This document shows, piece by piece, positions 33,385 to 45,643 of a stretch of DNA of 64,000 nt. The translations under genes and the position numbers were made by a program. The DNA comes from Cyathus striatus (taxonomy: Eukaryota > Basidiomycota > Agaricomycetes > Agaricales > Nidulariaceae), in assembly GCA_025738555.1 (NCBI GenBank), contig JAOVFP010000008.1:3100001-3164000 (forward strand), given 5' to 3'. Positions within the stretch are counted from its first letter, which is position 1. The number at the start of each line of letters is the position of its first letter. Under the pieces are notes generated by a model. The model did no database searches, was not told the origin of the DNA, and saw only the letters and a program-made list of their open reading frames with translations.

Positions 33385-35576
33385 GAGCTCTTTACACTTA
33401 GCCATGTGTTCTGTATGGATCTGCGCAGAATCCGTGTGGAATCCATATGGAATTTTCGGAGTCCATGCAGAATCTGCACAGATTTTTTTCATTTTGGCAG
33501 AGGTTTTTTTGGGTCTGTACAGATTCCGCACAGATTCCGAAAATTCCATACGGATTACGCAGAATTCCTCGGAATTCCGCATTACAGACCTGAAAATTCT
33601 GTACAGATTCTGTACAGAATTTTATTATACTTGTTTCCTTGCATGTGACACTCTGCATTAAGCATGACACTAGGTGTTGAGTGTGACACTAGGTGTTGAA
33701 TGTGACACTATACATTAAATGTGACACTATAAATGTGACACTAGGTGTTGAGTGATACTAGGTGTTGAGTGTGATACTATACATTAAATGTGACACTATA
33801 AGCGTGACACTAGGTGTTGAGTGTGACACTATACATTAAATGTGACACGATAAATGTGACACTATATGTTAAATGTGACACTATAAGCGTGACACTAGGT
33901 GTTGAGTGTGATACTATACATTAAATGTGACACGATAAATGTGACACTAAGCGTTGAGTGTGACACGATAAATGTGACACTAGGTGTTGAGTGTGACACT
34001 AAGCGTTGAGTGTGACACTATGCATTAAGTGTGACACTAGGCGTTGAGTGTGACACTAAGCGTTGAGTGTGACACGATAAATGTGACACTAGGTGTTGAG
34101 TGTGACACTAAGCGTTGAGTGTGACACTATGCATTAAGTGTGACACTAGGCGTTGAGTGTGACACTAAGCGTTGAGTGTGACACGATAAATGTGACACTA
34201 GGTGTTGAGTGTGACACTAAGCGTTGAGTGTGACACTATGCATTAAGTGTGACACTAGGCGTTGAGTGTGACACTAAGCGTTGAGTGTGACACGATAAAT
34301 GTGACACTAGGCGTTGAGTGTGACACTAAGCGTTGAGTGTGACACTAAGCGTTGAGTGTGACACTAAGTGTTGAGTGTGACACTAAGCGTTGAGTGTGAC
34401 ACTAAGTGTTGAGTGTGACACTAAGCGTTGAGTGTGACACTAAGTGTTGAGTGTGACACTAAGCGTTGAGTGTGACACTATGCATTAAGTGTGACACTAA
34501 GTGTTGAGCGTGACACTAAGTGTTGAGTGTGACACTAAGCATAGAGTGTGACACTAAGCATAGAGTGTGACACTAAGCGTTGAGTGTGACACTATGCATT
34601 AAGTGTGACACTAGGTGTTGAGTATGACTAAGTGTGACGCTAAGTGTTGAGCGTGACACTAAACATTGAGTGTGACACTAAGTGTTGAGTGTGACACTAA
34701 GCGTTGAGTGTGACACTAAGTGTTGAGTGTGACACTAAGCGTTGAGTGTGACACTAAGTGTTGAGTGTGACACTAAGCGTTGAGTGTGACACTAAGTGTT
34801 GAGTGTGACACTAAGCGTTGAGTGTGACACTATGCATTAAGTGTGACACTAAGTGTTGAGCGTGACACTAAGTGTTGAGTGTGACACTAAGCATAGAGTG
34901 TGACACTAAGCATAGAGTGTGACACTAAGCGTTGAGTGTGACACTATGCATTAAGTGTGACACTAGGTGTTGAGTATGACTAAGTGTGACGCTAAGTGTT
35001 GAGCGTGACACTAAACATTGAGTGTGACACTAAGTGTTGAGTGTGACACTAAGTGTTGAGTGTGACACTAAGCATTGAGTGTGACACTAAGCATTGAGTG
35101 TGACACTAAGCATTGAGTGTGACTAAGCGTGACACTAAGTGTTGAGTGTCACACTATACATTAAACATAACACTATACATTAAGCATGACACTAAGTATT
35201 GAGTGTGACACTATGCATTAAGCATAACACTAAGTGATAAGTGTGACACTCTGCATTAAGTGTGACACTAAGTGTTGAGTGTGACACTATACATTAAGCA
35301 TAACACTATGCATTAAGTGTGATACTATGCATTGAGAATGATGCTATATATTGAGTGTATCATGGATTTTGTATAGTGTGACAAGGCAGCAATGCATAAA
35401 TCCACACAGAATCCATATAGAATAATCATCTCTAATAATAATAATAGCTACTATATAAATTCTGTATGGTATCTATACAGGTCTGTACGGGTCTGTATGG
35501 ATCCGCATGGATCTGTACGGAATTTTCGGATTCCGTGCGGATCCGTACAGACCTCTTGGGGGAGTGTAAATTACTG
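33385..35576 (-). mobile_element. Non-autonomous KDZ derivative B, satellite-filled (2.2 kb)
   Basis: The ends are GAGCTCTTTACAC (33385) and AGTGTAAATTACTG (35576), the same two termini as A and C in reverse orientation. The perfect 8-bp duplication TGTATGTT flanks it (33377-33384, 35577-35584). Subterminal TCTGTACAGAATT-type blocks match A. The interior is the 19-bp satellite. No coding capacity. Confidence 0.9.
33655..35365 (-). repeat. 19-bp satellite of element B with higher-order repeats
   Basis: About 90 units of AAGCGTTGAGTGTGACACT type are present. Near 33966-34300 a 109-bp higher-order unit recurs, marked by a short CGATAAATGTGACAC unit. Near 34501 and 34853 a 352-bp block is duplicated. 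This is the same satellite as in element A, but with more CpG left. Confidence 0.92.
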
Positions 35577-35664
35577 TGTATGTTACACTTTGTTCACATA
35601 TAACATCTGTGTCATATCTTCATGTTCTTTGCAACTGTTATATTAATCATACTGTTAAAACTAT

Positions 35665-35737
35665 TGGACTGGACAGGAATTGAATTTGTAACCACATGTA
35701 CTCATGACTAGGCACTCTTCCAACTGAGCCACTAGCC
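35665..35737 (-). pseudogene. tRNA-like sequence, 73 nt (decayed)
   Basis: On the minus strand the acceptor ends GGGCTAG and CCAGTCC pair at six of seven positions. GGCTCAGTTGG forms an A box and D arm, with the D stem GCTC/GAGT. The T arm is ACAAATTCAATTCCTGT, with two stem positions spoiled by apparent G-to-A changes. The anticodon stem does not pair; the loop may hold CAT. It is probably a tRNA pseudogene in the loop of F2. Confidence 0.55.
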
Positions 35738-36701
35738 CTTACCTATACACAAGCAAGAACTGATACTTAACCAGTTGAGTGGGCTGCCAGGCTTGTCACC
35801 ATGACAGGAGTGCTCCAATATTATACACCCCTATAACCCAGTCAAGGCTGTCAATCTTGCCAATCCAACACATATATGTCACATATCTCAACACACCACA
35901 TTTATTCACATTCTATTCACAGGTCACACATCTCTCATTTGTAATACTGTACAATTCTGTAACAATGAAGATTGAACAGTAGTGGGTACTGCTAAGAGGG
36001 ACACAAGAAATTATATAGCCCAATGGTCAGTCAAGAATAAAACATCTGATTGGGTAATGGAAAGTGTGACAAAGATATAAGTGATGTGATAATAGAAGCA
36101 ATAACTAAATGGAAGATATAGATAAGACAATATAACCAGACCAGGTTACTGAACATGCTTAAGGTTGGTTAGACAAAACTAGAATCTAAGTACAGTTATA
36201 TCTACTATAGAATCTGACTGACTAATTAAAACATAACATTGTGATTGCCAGAAAGTAGTATTGATACAATGTGATTTTTGCCTAGTGCTATGAATGTTGA
36301 ATTCAGCCAAACACAGGTAAATAGTGGCATGTATGATATGTGTTGCAGCAGATGGTTGCAATGCAATGTTGAGAGAATGATAGGCTGGTAGAAGCAAAAA
36401 GCTGTCCAGGGTTTCAAGAATGGTAGGAGGGTCTGTGTGACTGGAATGTGCAAATGAAAGTAAAAAGTGTAATTTTATTTTTTGACAAGAAGAGTACCTT
36501 GACAATCAAGGTGATACTTGGTAAAATGCAAAATTGGTTAGTGTCACACTGAGTCAAATGTAACCACATGTTAGGTGTAACTATTGTTCAATCATGTTTG
36601 ACTTTTGGTCCTTAAATTTGACTTACATTTGACTCTGTGTGACATATATGCAATTTTGCTTTTTACCAAGGGTGTTATGAGAATGAACTGTGATATGTGT
36701 G
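35738..36701. other. Loop region of F2 without recognised genes
   Basis: AT-rich, CpG-poor sequence. Minus-strand open frames at 36179-36505 and 36226-36453 have no recognised motif. Confidence 0.6.
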
Positions 36702-38878
36702 ACAGATGTGAGAATGTAACAGGTGTAATATTGACACATGAGAAATGTATGATATGTGATGAGTATGATGGTTGTAATAGATGTGGCACAACATGAATTT
36801 GGAAATGTGACATATGTAACTATGTGGTGGGAGTGTCATACAAGTAAATATAACAAGTGTGACAAGTGTAACATATGCAAGAGTATCACATAGTGAGACA
36901 AGTGTGACATATGTAAAAATGTGACAAATGTGATATATGTGACATGTGTACATATGTAAAAGTGCGACATGTGTGACATATGTAACATAGGTAAAAGTAC
37001 AATATATGTCACATACATAACACATGTGACAAATGTGACATTCGTGACATATGCGAAAGTGTGACATGTGTGACATATGTGAAAGGATAGTGTGGCAGTG
37101 TGATATATTGTGATAGCAGTCTGACATAATGTGATAGTATAGCATATTGTGACGATGTGATGTACTGTGACGGTGTGACATATTGTGACAGTGTGGTATT
37201 GTGATGTACTGTAACAATGTGACATATTGTTACAGTGTGATGTGTTGTGACCAGATTAATTTGATATTGTGTGATATGTTGTCAGCTGTCACCAAACTTA
37301 TGAAGCAATTACTGTAATTAGATGAAGTAGTATTGAAGCTCTGACAGCAACCAAATAAAGTGAAAGGAAAATTGTGAAGCAATTACTGTAATTAGATAAA
37401 GCAATTATAAAGTTCAAACTGCAACTACATGAAGTAGAACTGAAATAATGAAGCAAATACTATAGTTAGATGAAGTGGCAATGAAGCTCAGACTGTAACC
37501 ATATGAAGTAAGAATAAAATAGTGAAGTGAATACTGTAATTAGATGAAATAGCAATGAAGCTCAGACTGTAACCATATGAAGTAGTAATAAAATAGTGAA
37601 GTAAATACTGTAGTTAGATGAAGCAGCAATGAAGCTCTGACTGTAACCAAATGAAGTGAAAATACAATTGTGAAGCAATTACTGTAATTAGATGAAGCAA
37701 TAATGAAGTTCAAACTGCAACTACATGAAGTAGACTAAAGTAATGAAGCAAATACTGTAGTTAAATAGCAATGAAGCTCAGACTGTAACCATATGAAGTA
37801 AGAATAAAATAGTGATGTAAATACTGTAATTAGATGAAGTAGCAATGAGGCTCTGACTGTAACCAAATGAAGTGAAAGAAAAATTGTGAAGCAATTGCTG
37901 TAATTAGATGAAGTAATAATAAAGTTCAAACTGCAACTACATGAAGTAGAACTAAAATAGTGAAGCAAATACTGTAGTTAGATGAAGCAGCAATGAAGCT
38001 CAGATTGCAACCATGTGAAGTCAAACTAAAATAATGAAGTAACTTTTGCATATGAATGAAGTAGTTATGAAGCTCAAACTGCAATTGCATGAAGTAGAAG
38101 TACAATTGTGAAGCAAATACTGCAAATGAATGAAGCAATGATGAAGCTCAGACTGCAATGATATGAAGTGGAATTACAATGATGAAGTAACTCTTACACT
38201 TGAATGAAGTAGTTATGAAGCTAAGACTGCAATAAGATCAAGTGAATCAGAAATGGTGAAGCAATTACTGGAGTATAATAAAGCTACTGTGAAGTTCATA
38301 CTACAACTACATGAAGTAGACATACAAAGGTGAAGCAAGTCCTGCAGATGAATGAAGTAGTTATGAAGCTCTGACTGAAACCATATGAAGTAGAACAGAA
38401 ATAGTGAAGTGATTGTTGTAATTTAATGAAGCTTCTGTGAAGCTGAGACTGCAAGTACATGAAGTAGATATACAATCATGAAGCAAATACTGTAAATAAA
38501 TGAAGCAGTAATGAAGCTCATACTGCACTGATGAAGTAACTTATACAAATAAATGAAGCAGTTATGAAGCTTAGACTGCAAGTGCATGAAGTAGCTATGA
38601 AGCTCAAATTGCAACCATTAGAAGCAGAACATAAATAGTGAAGCAATTATTGCAATTTGATGAAGTAGTAGTGAATTCCAATTGTGAAGTAATAGCTGTA
38701 ATTTAAAGAAGTAATAGTGAAGCTCTCACTGCAATTATACAAAGTAGAACTAACTATGAAGTTGCACTTGCAACTCTATAGAAGTAGCTTCACATGCTGT
38801 AGTTGTATATCCCCAAGTAAGTTTACTGCAATTGCAGTATGAAGCATGACAAAAGTTGTCAGCACCCCTCCTCCACAC

Positions 38879-39529
38879 TCACTTCGGTCTTGCCGACCCT
38901 ACTAGTGACGCGGAATCACGCATTATGGTTATCCACATGGACGATAACCAGCGCATTGCTACTTACAAGGTAAAGTTTAATGAGTGTGCTTCTTTACTGG
39001 ACTGGGGCGAAACTGCCCTTGCAGCCCAGTACTATCGCGGGCTTTGCTCCCGCATCAAGGACGACCTAGCTCTCCTTGATTTACCTCCTACCCTAGGGGA
39101 TAGGAAGTTCCTAGCTCAGAAGGTCAATATGCGCTATTGGAAGTGCCAGGCAGAAAAGGGTTTTGAGTTGAAGTCTTCCAGACAAGCTGCGAAGTCTTCA
39201 GATAATGCAGTGTCCACAAGCACTACTAATAAGTCTCACTCTTCGACTCCCCCCAAACCATCGACCTCCACACCATCCTCAGGAAAACCTACCAGCACCC
39301 TGCAAACGCCAGCTGTTGACCTAAGTGATAAACTCGGGAAAGACGGTAAGCTGACCCCCGAGGAACGCACATGGACGGCAACCTGTGTCTCTTCTGTGGG
39401 AAACCTGGTCATCGCGCTAAGGACTGCCAAAAGGCATCCTCCTCAGCAGCTAAAGCTCGCGCTGCGACCATCCCCACACCTGCTGCCAAAGACTCTATTT
39501 CGAACTCTGAAGAGAGCTCGAAAAAATAG
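38879..39529 (+). pseudogene. gag: gypsy-2 gag, 3' part with zinc knuckle
   Basis: It continues the capsid-like region (RIMVIHMDDNQRIATYKVKF, YYRGLCSRIKDDLALL), then a Ser/Thr/Pro-rich linker. A one-base frame change near 39367 moves the zinc knuckle CLFCGKPGHRAKDC into the next frame. The stop TAG at 39527-39529 directly follows six A. Confidence 0.88.
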
Positions 39530-39567
39530 AGTGCGGCCCTCAGGTTCCCATACAGAATGAGGGCCGT
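39521..39567 (+). promoter_or_regulatory. gypsy-2 gag-pol -1 frameshift signal
   Basis: A run of six A in the codons AAA AAA TAG is followed after exactly 6 nt by a 9-bp stem (GCGGCCCTC at 39533-39541 with GAGGGCCGT at 39559-39567). The pol frame is open in -1 from the A-run onward. The same arrangement with the same spacer occurs in gypsy-1. Confidence 0.78.
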
Positions 39568-42500
39568 GTTGATCCCTCCTGTACACCCAGGGAGATCCGC
39601 CTCAATGCATCTGCTCTTTACGACCCCCAAGCATTACACGTTCGTTTATTATCTACTTCTGCATCCGATTCTGCATTTTCTTTTTCCTTTTCCGCACTAG
39701 TAGATTCTGGTTCAACCCACTGCTTTGTAGACTCGTGTTTTACTCGGTTGCACAACCTTCCGACCACCCCATGCACCCCTATTCCTTTAAAGCTCTTTGA
39801 TGGCTCCTCAAACTCTATACTTACTCAAGTTGCTACAATTCCTGTAACTTTTCCATCTGGTGAATGCATAACTATGGACTTTTATGTCACTCCACTCGAC
39901 TCATCATGCTCTGCAGTTCTAGGTTTCAACTGGCTCTTCCTATACAATCTGTTGATTGATTGGACTGAGAGACGTATCTTAGGATTCCAAACCACAGCCT
40001 CACGCCCGTCGTTTCCGTCTTCGTCAACGACCTCTGAGGAAGCTCCCGCACTTCCGACCTCTGCTTCACCAGATGCAAACCCACCTCCGCAACCTACAAC
40101 TCCGCAAATATCCTTAATCAATGCTGCCGCATTCCTTCATGCTAGTAAGCTCGAAGGTGCTCAAACATTTAGGATACAACTTGGAGCCGTCATTTCCGCT
40201 GCTGCCGCGTTCGCACTCGATGAGGACCTGGCAGACCTCGCAAAAGTGCCCACTGAGTATCACGAATTCGCTGATGTCTTCAGCAAAAGCCGTGCTGACT
40301 CCCTTGCCCCGCATTGCCCCTATGATCTTCAAATCAATCTTGAAGAAGGAGGATCCCCTCCTGTAGGAACGATCTACTCGCTCTCTCAGAGTGAGCTTGG
40401 GGCTCTATGTGAATTTATCAATGAGCATCTTCGTATTGGTTTTATCCATCCTTCTCACTCACCACATGGTGCACCTGTTCTTTTTGTTCGTAAAAAGGAC
40501 GGCTCACTACAACTTTGCGTTGATTTCAGAGGACTTAATGCCATCTTGAAGAAAGATCAATACCCCCTTCCACTCATTTCTGACCTCCTCGACTCTCCAT
40601 GCAAGGCCCGCATTTATACCAAAATCGACCTTCACCACACCTACCACCTGGTCCGTGTTGCTGAGGGAGATGAATGGAAGACGGCTTTCCGCACTCGTTA
40701 TGGGTCCTTCGAATGGTTAGTAATGCCGTTTGGACTCACTAACACTCCTGCCGCCTTCCAGCGTTTCATGAACGACATATTCAAGGATTTACTTGACGTT
40801 TGTGTAACCGTCTACCTCGATGACATTCTCATATACTCAGATAACCTCGCCGATCATCGGAAGCATGTTCGTGAAGTCCTCAAACGTTTATGCCAACATG
40901 GCCTTTACGCATGTGTGGACAAATGCGAATTTCATTCCGAGTCTGTTGAGTATCTGGGTTACATTCTTTCTCCGAGCGGACTCACTATGTCTCAGGAGAA
41001 AGTAAAGACCATCCAGAATTGGCCTGAACCCAAGAAAGTTAAAGACGTTCAGTCCTTCTTGGGGTTTGCGAATTTCTATCGCTGTTTCATCTTTAATTAT
41101 TCTGATATAGTTGTGCCACTTACATGACTAACTCGGAAAGGCCTCAAGTGGGACTTCTCTTCCACTTGCCGCATGGCTTTCGATTCGCTCAAAAAGGCTT
41201 TCACCACTGCACCAATCCTCACCCATTGGATTCCCGATGCACAACTCATTGTCGAAACTGATGCCTCCGACTATGCATTGGCAGCCATCCTCTCCATTAT
41301 CACTAAAGATGGTGAAATCCACCCTATTGCGTTCCACTCCCACACTTTTACCTCCCCCGAACTTAATTATGATACTCATGATAAGGAACTTCTAGCTATC
41401 TTCGAGGCCTTCCGCATCTGGCACCATTACCTTGAAGGTGCGGGCTCTCCAATCGACGTTGTTACAGACCATAAAAACCTGGAATATTTTTCCACAACAA
41501 AAATCCTCACCCATCGACAAGCCCGTTGGTCAGAGTACCTCTCTCAATTTCACCTAATCATTCATTTCTGTCCTGGCAAGCTTGGTACAAAGCCGGACTC
41601 GTTAACTAGACACTGGGACGTCTACCCTAAAGGGGGGGATAATGACTATGCAAAGGTTAATCCGCATAATTTCCGTCCCGTGTTCACTCATTTCCAGCTC
41701 CAAGCCTCGCTTCGAGCTACTGCACTCATTTTTCCGACCTTACATGCCAGCGTAATCATGGATGTTGAACAACTCCACAATGACATCCTTGCTGCATTAC
41801 CTTCCGACCCCATTGCATGCATTCACCTTGCTAACCCAGTTAACCGGTGGTCTGTTGACGACAAAGGTTTTCTGCATCTAGACAACTGTATTTGGGTTCC
41901 TACCTCTCCCGACTTTCCCGACCTGCGACTCTGCGTTCTTTTGTACAAACACGATCACATCCTTTCTGGCCACTATGGCCAAAACAAAACGTTAAACTTG
42001 ATCCGCCACGAGTACACCTGGCCTGGTCTTCATACCTTCGTAAAAGATTATTGTAAGTCTTGCACCACTTGTATGCGTAACAAACCACAGCGACACTGGC
42101 CATACGGAACTCTAAAGCAATTACCAATTCCTGAACAGCCGTGGAACTCGATCTCAATGGATTTCATTGGTACACTACCGACCTCATCTGCTTATGAGAA
42201 AGAGTTCAATGCGGTACTTGTCGTGGTTGATCATCTTACAAAGCAAGCAATATTCATTCCTACTATGAACAAGCTTACCTCAGAAAAGCTCGCCGAGCTT
42301 TTCGTCCTCCATGTTTTCTCTAAACATGGTATTCTGTCTCATGTTACGTCGGATCGAGGAAAGGAGTTCATCTCCCACTTCTTCCGCTCTTTAGGTACCG
42401 TTCTCAATATGAATCTTCATTTCACCTCTGGTTATCATCCAGAGGGTGACGGTCAAACTGAACGCACTAATCAGACACTGGAACAGTACATCTGCATTTA

Positions 42501-43269
42501 TTGTAACTACCAGCAAGACAATTGGGCCCTACTTCTCCCCCTCGCTGAGTTTACTTACAATAACACTCCTAGTGCCACCACAGGTGTTTCTCCCTTCTTC
42601 GCTAACAAAGGCTATAACCTGAACCTCGCAGTATACCCCGAGCGTGACATTACTGTTGCCCGTGCCCGCGAATTTGCTATCGATCTCGATGAACTTCACC
42701 AGATGCTCAAGTCTGAGATAGCAGCTGCTCAGAAGCGCTATCAAGGACCTGCGGACAAGAAGAGACTCCCCTCTCCCGAGTTTCCAATTGGTTCGAAGGC
42801 TTTCGTCAAAGCTGAGCACTTCCACACTACCCGACCTACACAAAAGTTTGCCGAGAAATACCTAGGTCCATTCGAAGTTATTGCCTCTCCTGGTACTCAC
42901 TCCCACACTCTCCGACTTCCCGACACCTACCATTCCATACACCCTGTCTTCCACGTCTCCATGCTCGAACCATCCACTGAGAACACTATACCTGGTCATG
43001 TCGTTTCACCCCCTCCACCTGTCGAATTCGAAGATGGCGAAATCGAATATGAGATCACCAAAATTCTAGACTCGAAAATCGATAAATGTCTCAAGTGCAA
43101 ACTCAAGTACTTCATACAGTGGAATGGCTATCAAGACACTGACGAGGAGTTCTCCTGGCTACCCGCATCTGAGTTGGATAATGCGGCTGAGTTCATTGAA
43201 GAGTTTCACACTCAGTATCCCAACAAACCTGGGCCTAAAGACGCTGAGAAATTACTTCATCCCTCTTAG
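39526..43269 (+). pseudogene. pol: gypsy-2 pol (one premature stop)
   Basis: The polyprotein has a protease with VDSGSTHCFVDS (about 39700), RT with FVRKKDGSLQLCVDFRGLN and VYLDDILIYS (about 40810-40840), RNase H with ETDASDYALAAILS (about 41260), and integrase with HHCC and SDRGKEFISHFF (about 42350) and GYHPEGDGQTER. The GPF module FAEKYLGPFEVI is at about 42855 and the chromodomain (YFIQWNGYQDTDEEFSWLPA) at about 43110-43180. The only break is TGA at 41125-41127, where relatives have CGA for Arg. Pol would otherwise be intact. The chromodomain marks it as a chromovirus that probably targets heterochromatin. Confidence 0.93.
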
Positions 43270-43403
43270 TCTCACACCTCTGACTACTCCTATTTTTCAC
43301 TTCCGCATTTCCACATTTCCACACTTCCGCACTTCTGCACTTCCACACCTCCAATTCCAAATCTCGCTTTATTTCTGCAAGATGACAAGTACAAATTAAA
43401 AAA

Positions 43404-44858
43404 CTAATTATTGGGTCCCTTGCGTCTGGGACCCAACCACCGTCTCATCATCCTCTTCCGCACTACCCACACTACTTGAACTACTCGCACTACTCGAACT
43501 GCTCGTGTCTTCATCCCCTTCTTCTGCATCCGCATCTGCACTCCTCGAAGTTCCAACCTGGCCTGGAGAGTGGTTAACTCTTGTCGCACCCCCCGCAATT
43601 CGGCCACAGCCCGCCTCATCTCTTCCACCAAGGCCTGCTGGAGTTCCGTCGATTGCCGTTGCTCTTCAAACATTGCAAGTCGAGCAACTCGCGTTTCCTC
43701 CATTTGAGCCTCATGGGCCTGCTGAACTTCCCGCAATAACTCCCACTGATCTCTCGCCATCCGCTGCATTGTACACAGTAATTTCCCTTGCAGACCCGCA
43801 TCTGCCTCTCGCTCACGATTGAGCTTGGGTTCGTCTTCATCCTCATCGTTGGACTCGGGCACAGTCGAGGTTCGTGGACGCGCCTTCTTGGAAGGTTGCC
43901 CCTCCGCGTCATTACCAACTTCGGCTGATCCTGCTTTTCTCTTCTTGTTACGAACCGTGGTGGCAACTGGCCCTTCCATGCTGCACAGTCAGTGTGACTT
44001 CACGCAGAACTTGCAAGGGGACAAAACACTGTCCCTATCAGAAGAATTAGTAAGTTTTCAAAGTATTTTGAAAACTACTCACTTTTCTCGGTTGCATTTA
44101 CCCCTCTTCTCCGTATCCCTCCGCACTCGGCAACGATGACAGACCTTCGTGCTGAGTTTGTATACAGGCCCTGACTTCTTGCCTTTTGACGAGTCTGCTA
44201 CTTCACCACCTATGACCTCGTTTGCGGGCTCGGGATCCGGTTCGTTGTCTGTGGCCTCTTCATTATCTTCTTCCTCCTCGTCAGAATCCTCCACCACCGA
44301 CTTACCACGCACAAGGGTACGACTCTTCTCTTTACCCTTTCCCTTTCTCGAACTCCCCGCCACTGATGCCACTTCCACCGTTTCTGACCTTCGTGCCTCT
44401 TCCGACCTTCGTGCCTCTTCCGACCTTCGTGCCTCTTCCGACCTTCGTGCCTCTTCCGACCTTCGTGCCTCTTCCAACCTTCGTGCCTCTTCCGACCTTC
44501 GTGCCTCTTCCGACCTTCATGCCTCTTCTGCCTTTCATGCCTCTTCCGCCTTTCGTGCCTCTTCCACCTTTTGTGCCTCGTCCGCTCGTTGAGCTTCCTC
44601 TGCCTTCCGCACCTCCTCCGCTTTACAAGCCTCCTTGGCTATCCTCTCCTCCTCTTTCTTCTTATCCTCTGCAGCCTGTCTCAATGTGGCTAACCTTGCT
44701 GCTGCTGCTGCCCACCTCTCCCGTCGTTCTCGTTTGACAGCCTCCCTTTGCTCTTCCTCTTTTCGTCTGTCCTCGGCCTTCTCGGCCTCGAGTCTTGCGA
44801 TCTCTTGAAGCTGTTCGAATGACAATAGATCGTTCGAGATTTCTCCAGGGTTCAACAT
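43404..44858 (-). pseudogene. Antisense accessory gene of gypsy-2 (coiled coil, split cysteine cluster)
   Basis: The minus strand opens MLNPGEISNDLLSFEQLQEI at 44858, followed by a long Glu/Arg/Lys coiled coil. An EEARRS/EEARKA tandem repeat (about 44400-44590) has two CGA-to-TGA stops. An acidic stretch and CHRCRVRRDTEKRGKC (about 44105-44150) follow. An intron-like gap comes next, then CKFCVKSH, a TGA, LC (about 43985-44015), a nuclear-signal-like basic/acidic stretch and a second coiled coil ending near 43404. The order matches the antisense genes of gypsy-1 and gypsy-3. Its 3' end converges on the pol 3' end (43269). Role unknown. Confidence 0.78.
44395..44590 (-). repeat. 18-bp coding repeat (EEARRS) in the gypsy-2 antisense gene
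   Basis: About ten copies of an 18-bp unit encode a six-residue charged heptad-breaking repeat. Two units carry TGA in place of CGA. Confidence 0.9.
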
Positions 44859-45012
44859 GGTAAAAGGAAGAAAGATGTTGAAATATTGCCTTAGTGGGCA
44901 CCTAGCTTATATGGATTCACTGGTACGCAAACAATGCAAAACGCCGTAAAAAGTTTAAAGTTTTTCCATCAAACCTAATGGCCCTCGTGGCTCGGCCCTA
45001 AGGGGGAGATAC

Positions 45013-45638
45013 TGTCATAGCCGTACTTTTCCTACCTTTTCCGCACTTCTATTCCGCACTTCGTCTCTGCACTTCCCGCACTTCTTAACTTGTACAGATC
45101 TGGTTCCTCTACTTTCCCTTCTGCTTTTCCGATGAAGGTCGCCGAGCTTATGTCACCTTATTCACCCGATCCTTATCTGTTCTCCATTATGCTTTCTCCA
45201 TCGTACCCCGGGTATACTTGTCTCAGCATTCCTTTCAAATCCTTAGTTCGTCCTTGGTACATATTGTATTCAAACCCTACACCACCATCTTATTATGTTT
45301 ATCAATTAGTATACTATTACCCATTCGTTCACCGGTCATCAGTGAAGTTGTATAGTATTTAAGTAGCATATTTTGTACTACTGATACTCAGTTCGAATAT
45401 CGACTAAGTTACTATCCTTCTTACTTGTCTTTGAGTCCTACTCAACTCTGGTTTGAATCGTTGTCTTCACAGCAATGACTCTGCACTCCGCACTCCTGTC
45501 TCTCCCTTCCGCACTTCAAAATACCTGGACCACGAGAACGACAAGGGGCGCAGCACATAAGCTGAAGCCGACGGTCCTTCTGTCCTGCACTTCCCTATCT
45601 TACACTTCTGACCTTACATAGAAATACGGGTCTTAACA
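45013..45638 (+). repeat. 3' LTR of gypsy-2
   Basis: It is preceded by the purine tract AAGGGGGAGATAC, starts TGTCATAGCCG, ends GGTCTTAACA, and is followed by ATAGG. It contains GCAGCACATAAGCTGAAGCC at 45550-45569. Confidence 0.95.
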
Positions 45639-45643
45639 ATAGG

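Larger units (their letters stand above)
31469..38868. mobile_element. Foldback element F2 (MULE-like), 7.4 kb including element B
   Basis: Long inverted arms (31469 to about 33362, and about 36702-38868) begin GTGCTGACAACTATTGTC on one side and GTGCTGACAACTTTTGTC on the other. The outer half of each arm is a 74-bp tandem repeat of AGCTTCAT...ACAG motifs. The inner half is a TGTCACAAT-type satellite. The flanks carry a 9-10-bp duplication TCCTCCACAC (31459-31468, 38869-38878), and its removal restores gypsy-2 gag. No transposase is present. The loop holds KDZ derivative B and about 1.1 kb of other sequence. Confidence 0.88.
29307..45638 (+). mobile_element. Chromovirus gypsy-2, full length, with nested insertions
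   Basis: LTRs at 29307-30581 (interrupted) and 45013-45638 are flanked by the 5-bp duplication ATAGG (29302-29306 and 45639-45643). Gag, pol with chromodomain, and a downstream antisense gene follow the order seen in gypsy-1. Nested inside are a solo gypsy-1 LTR in the 5' LTR and foldback F2 in gag. CpG content is high, so the copy is fairly young. It is inactivated by the insertions, a gag frameshift and a pol stop. Confidence 0.95.

Noticed and set aside
33655..35365. Possible CRISPR array
   Set aside because: Units of 19 bp are directly adjacent with no unique spacers, in a eukaryotic KDZ derivative.
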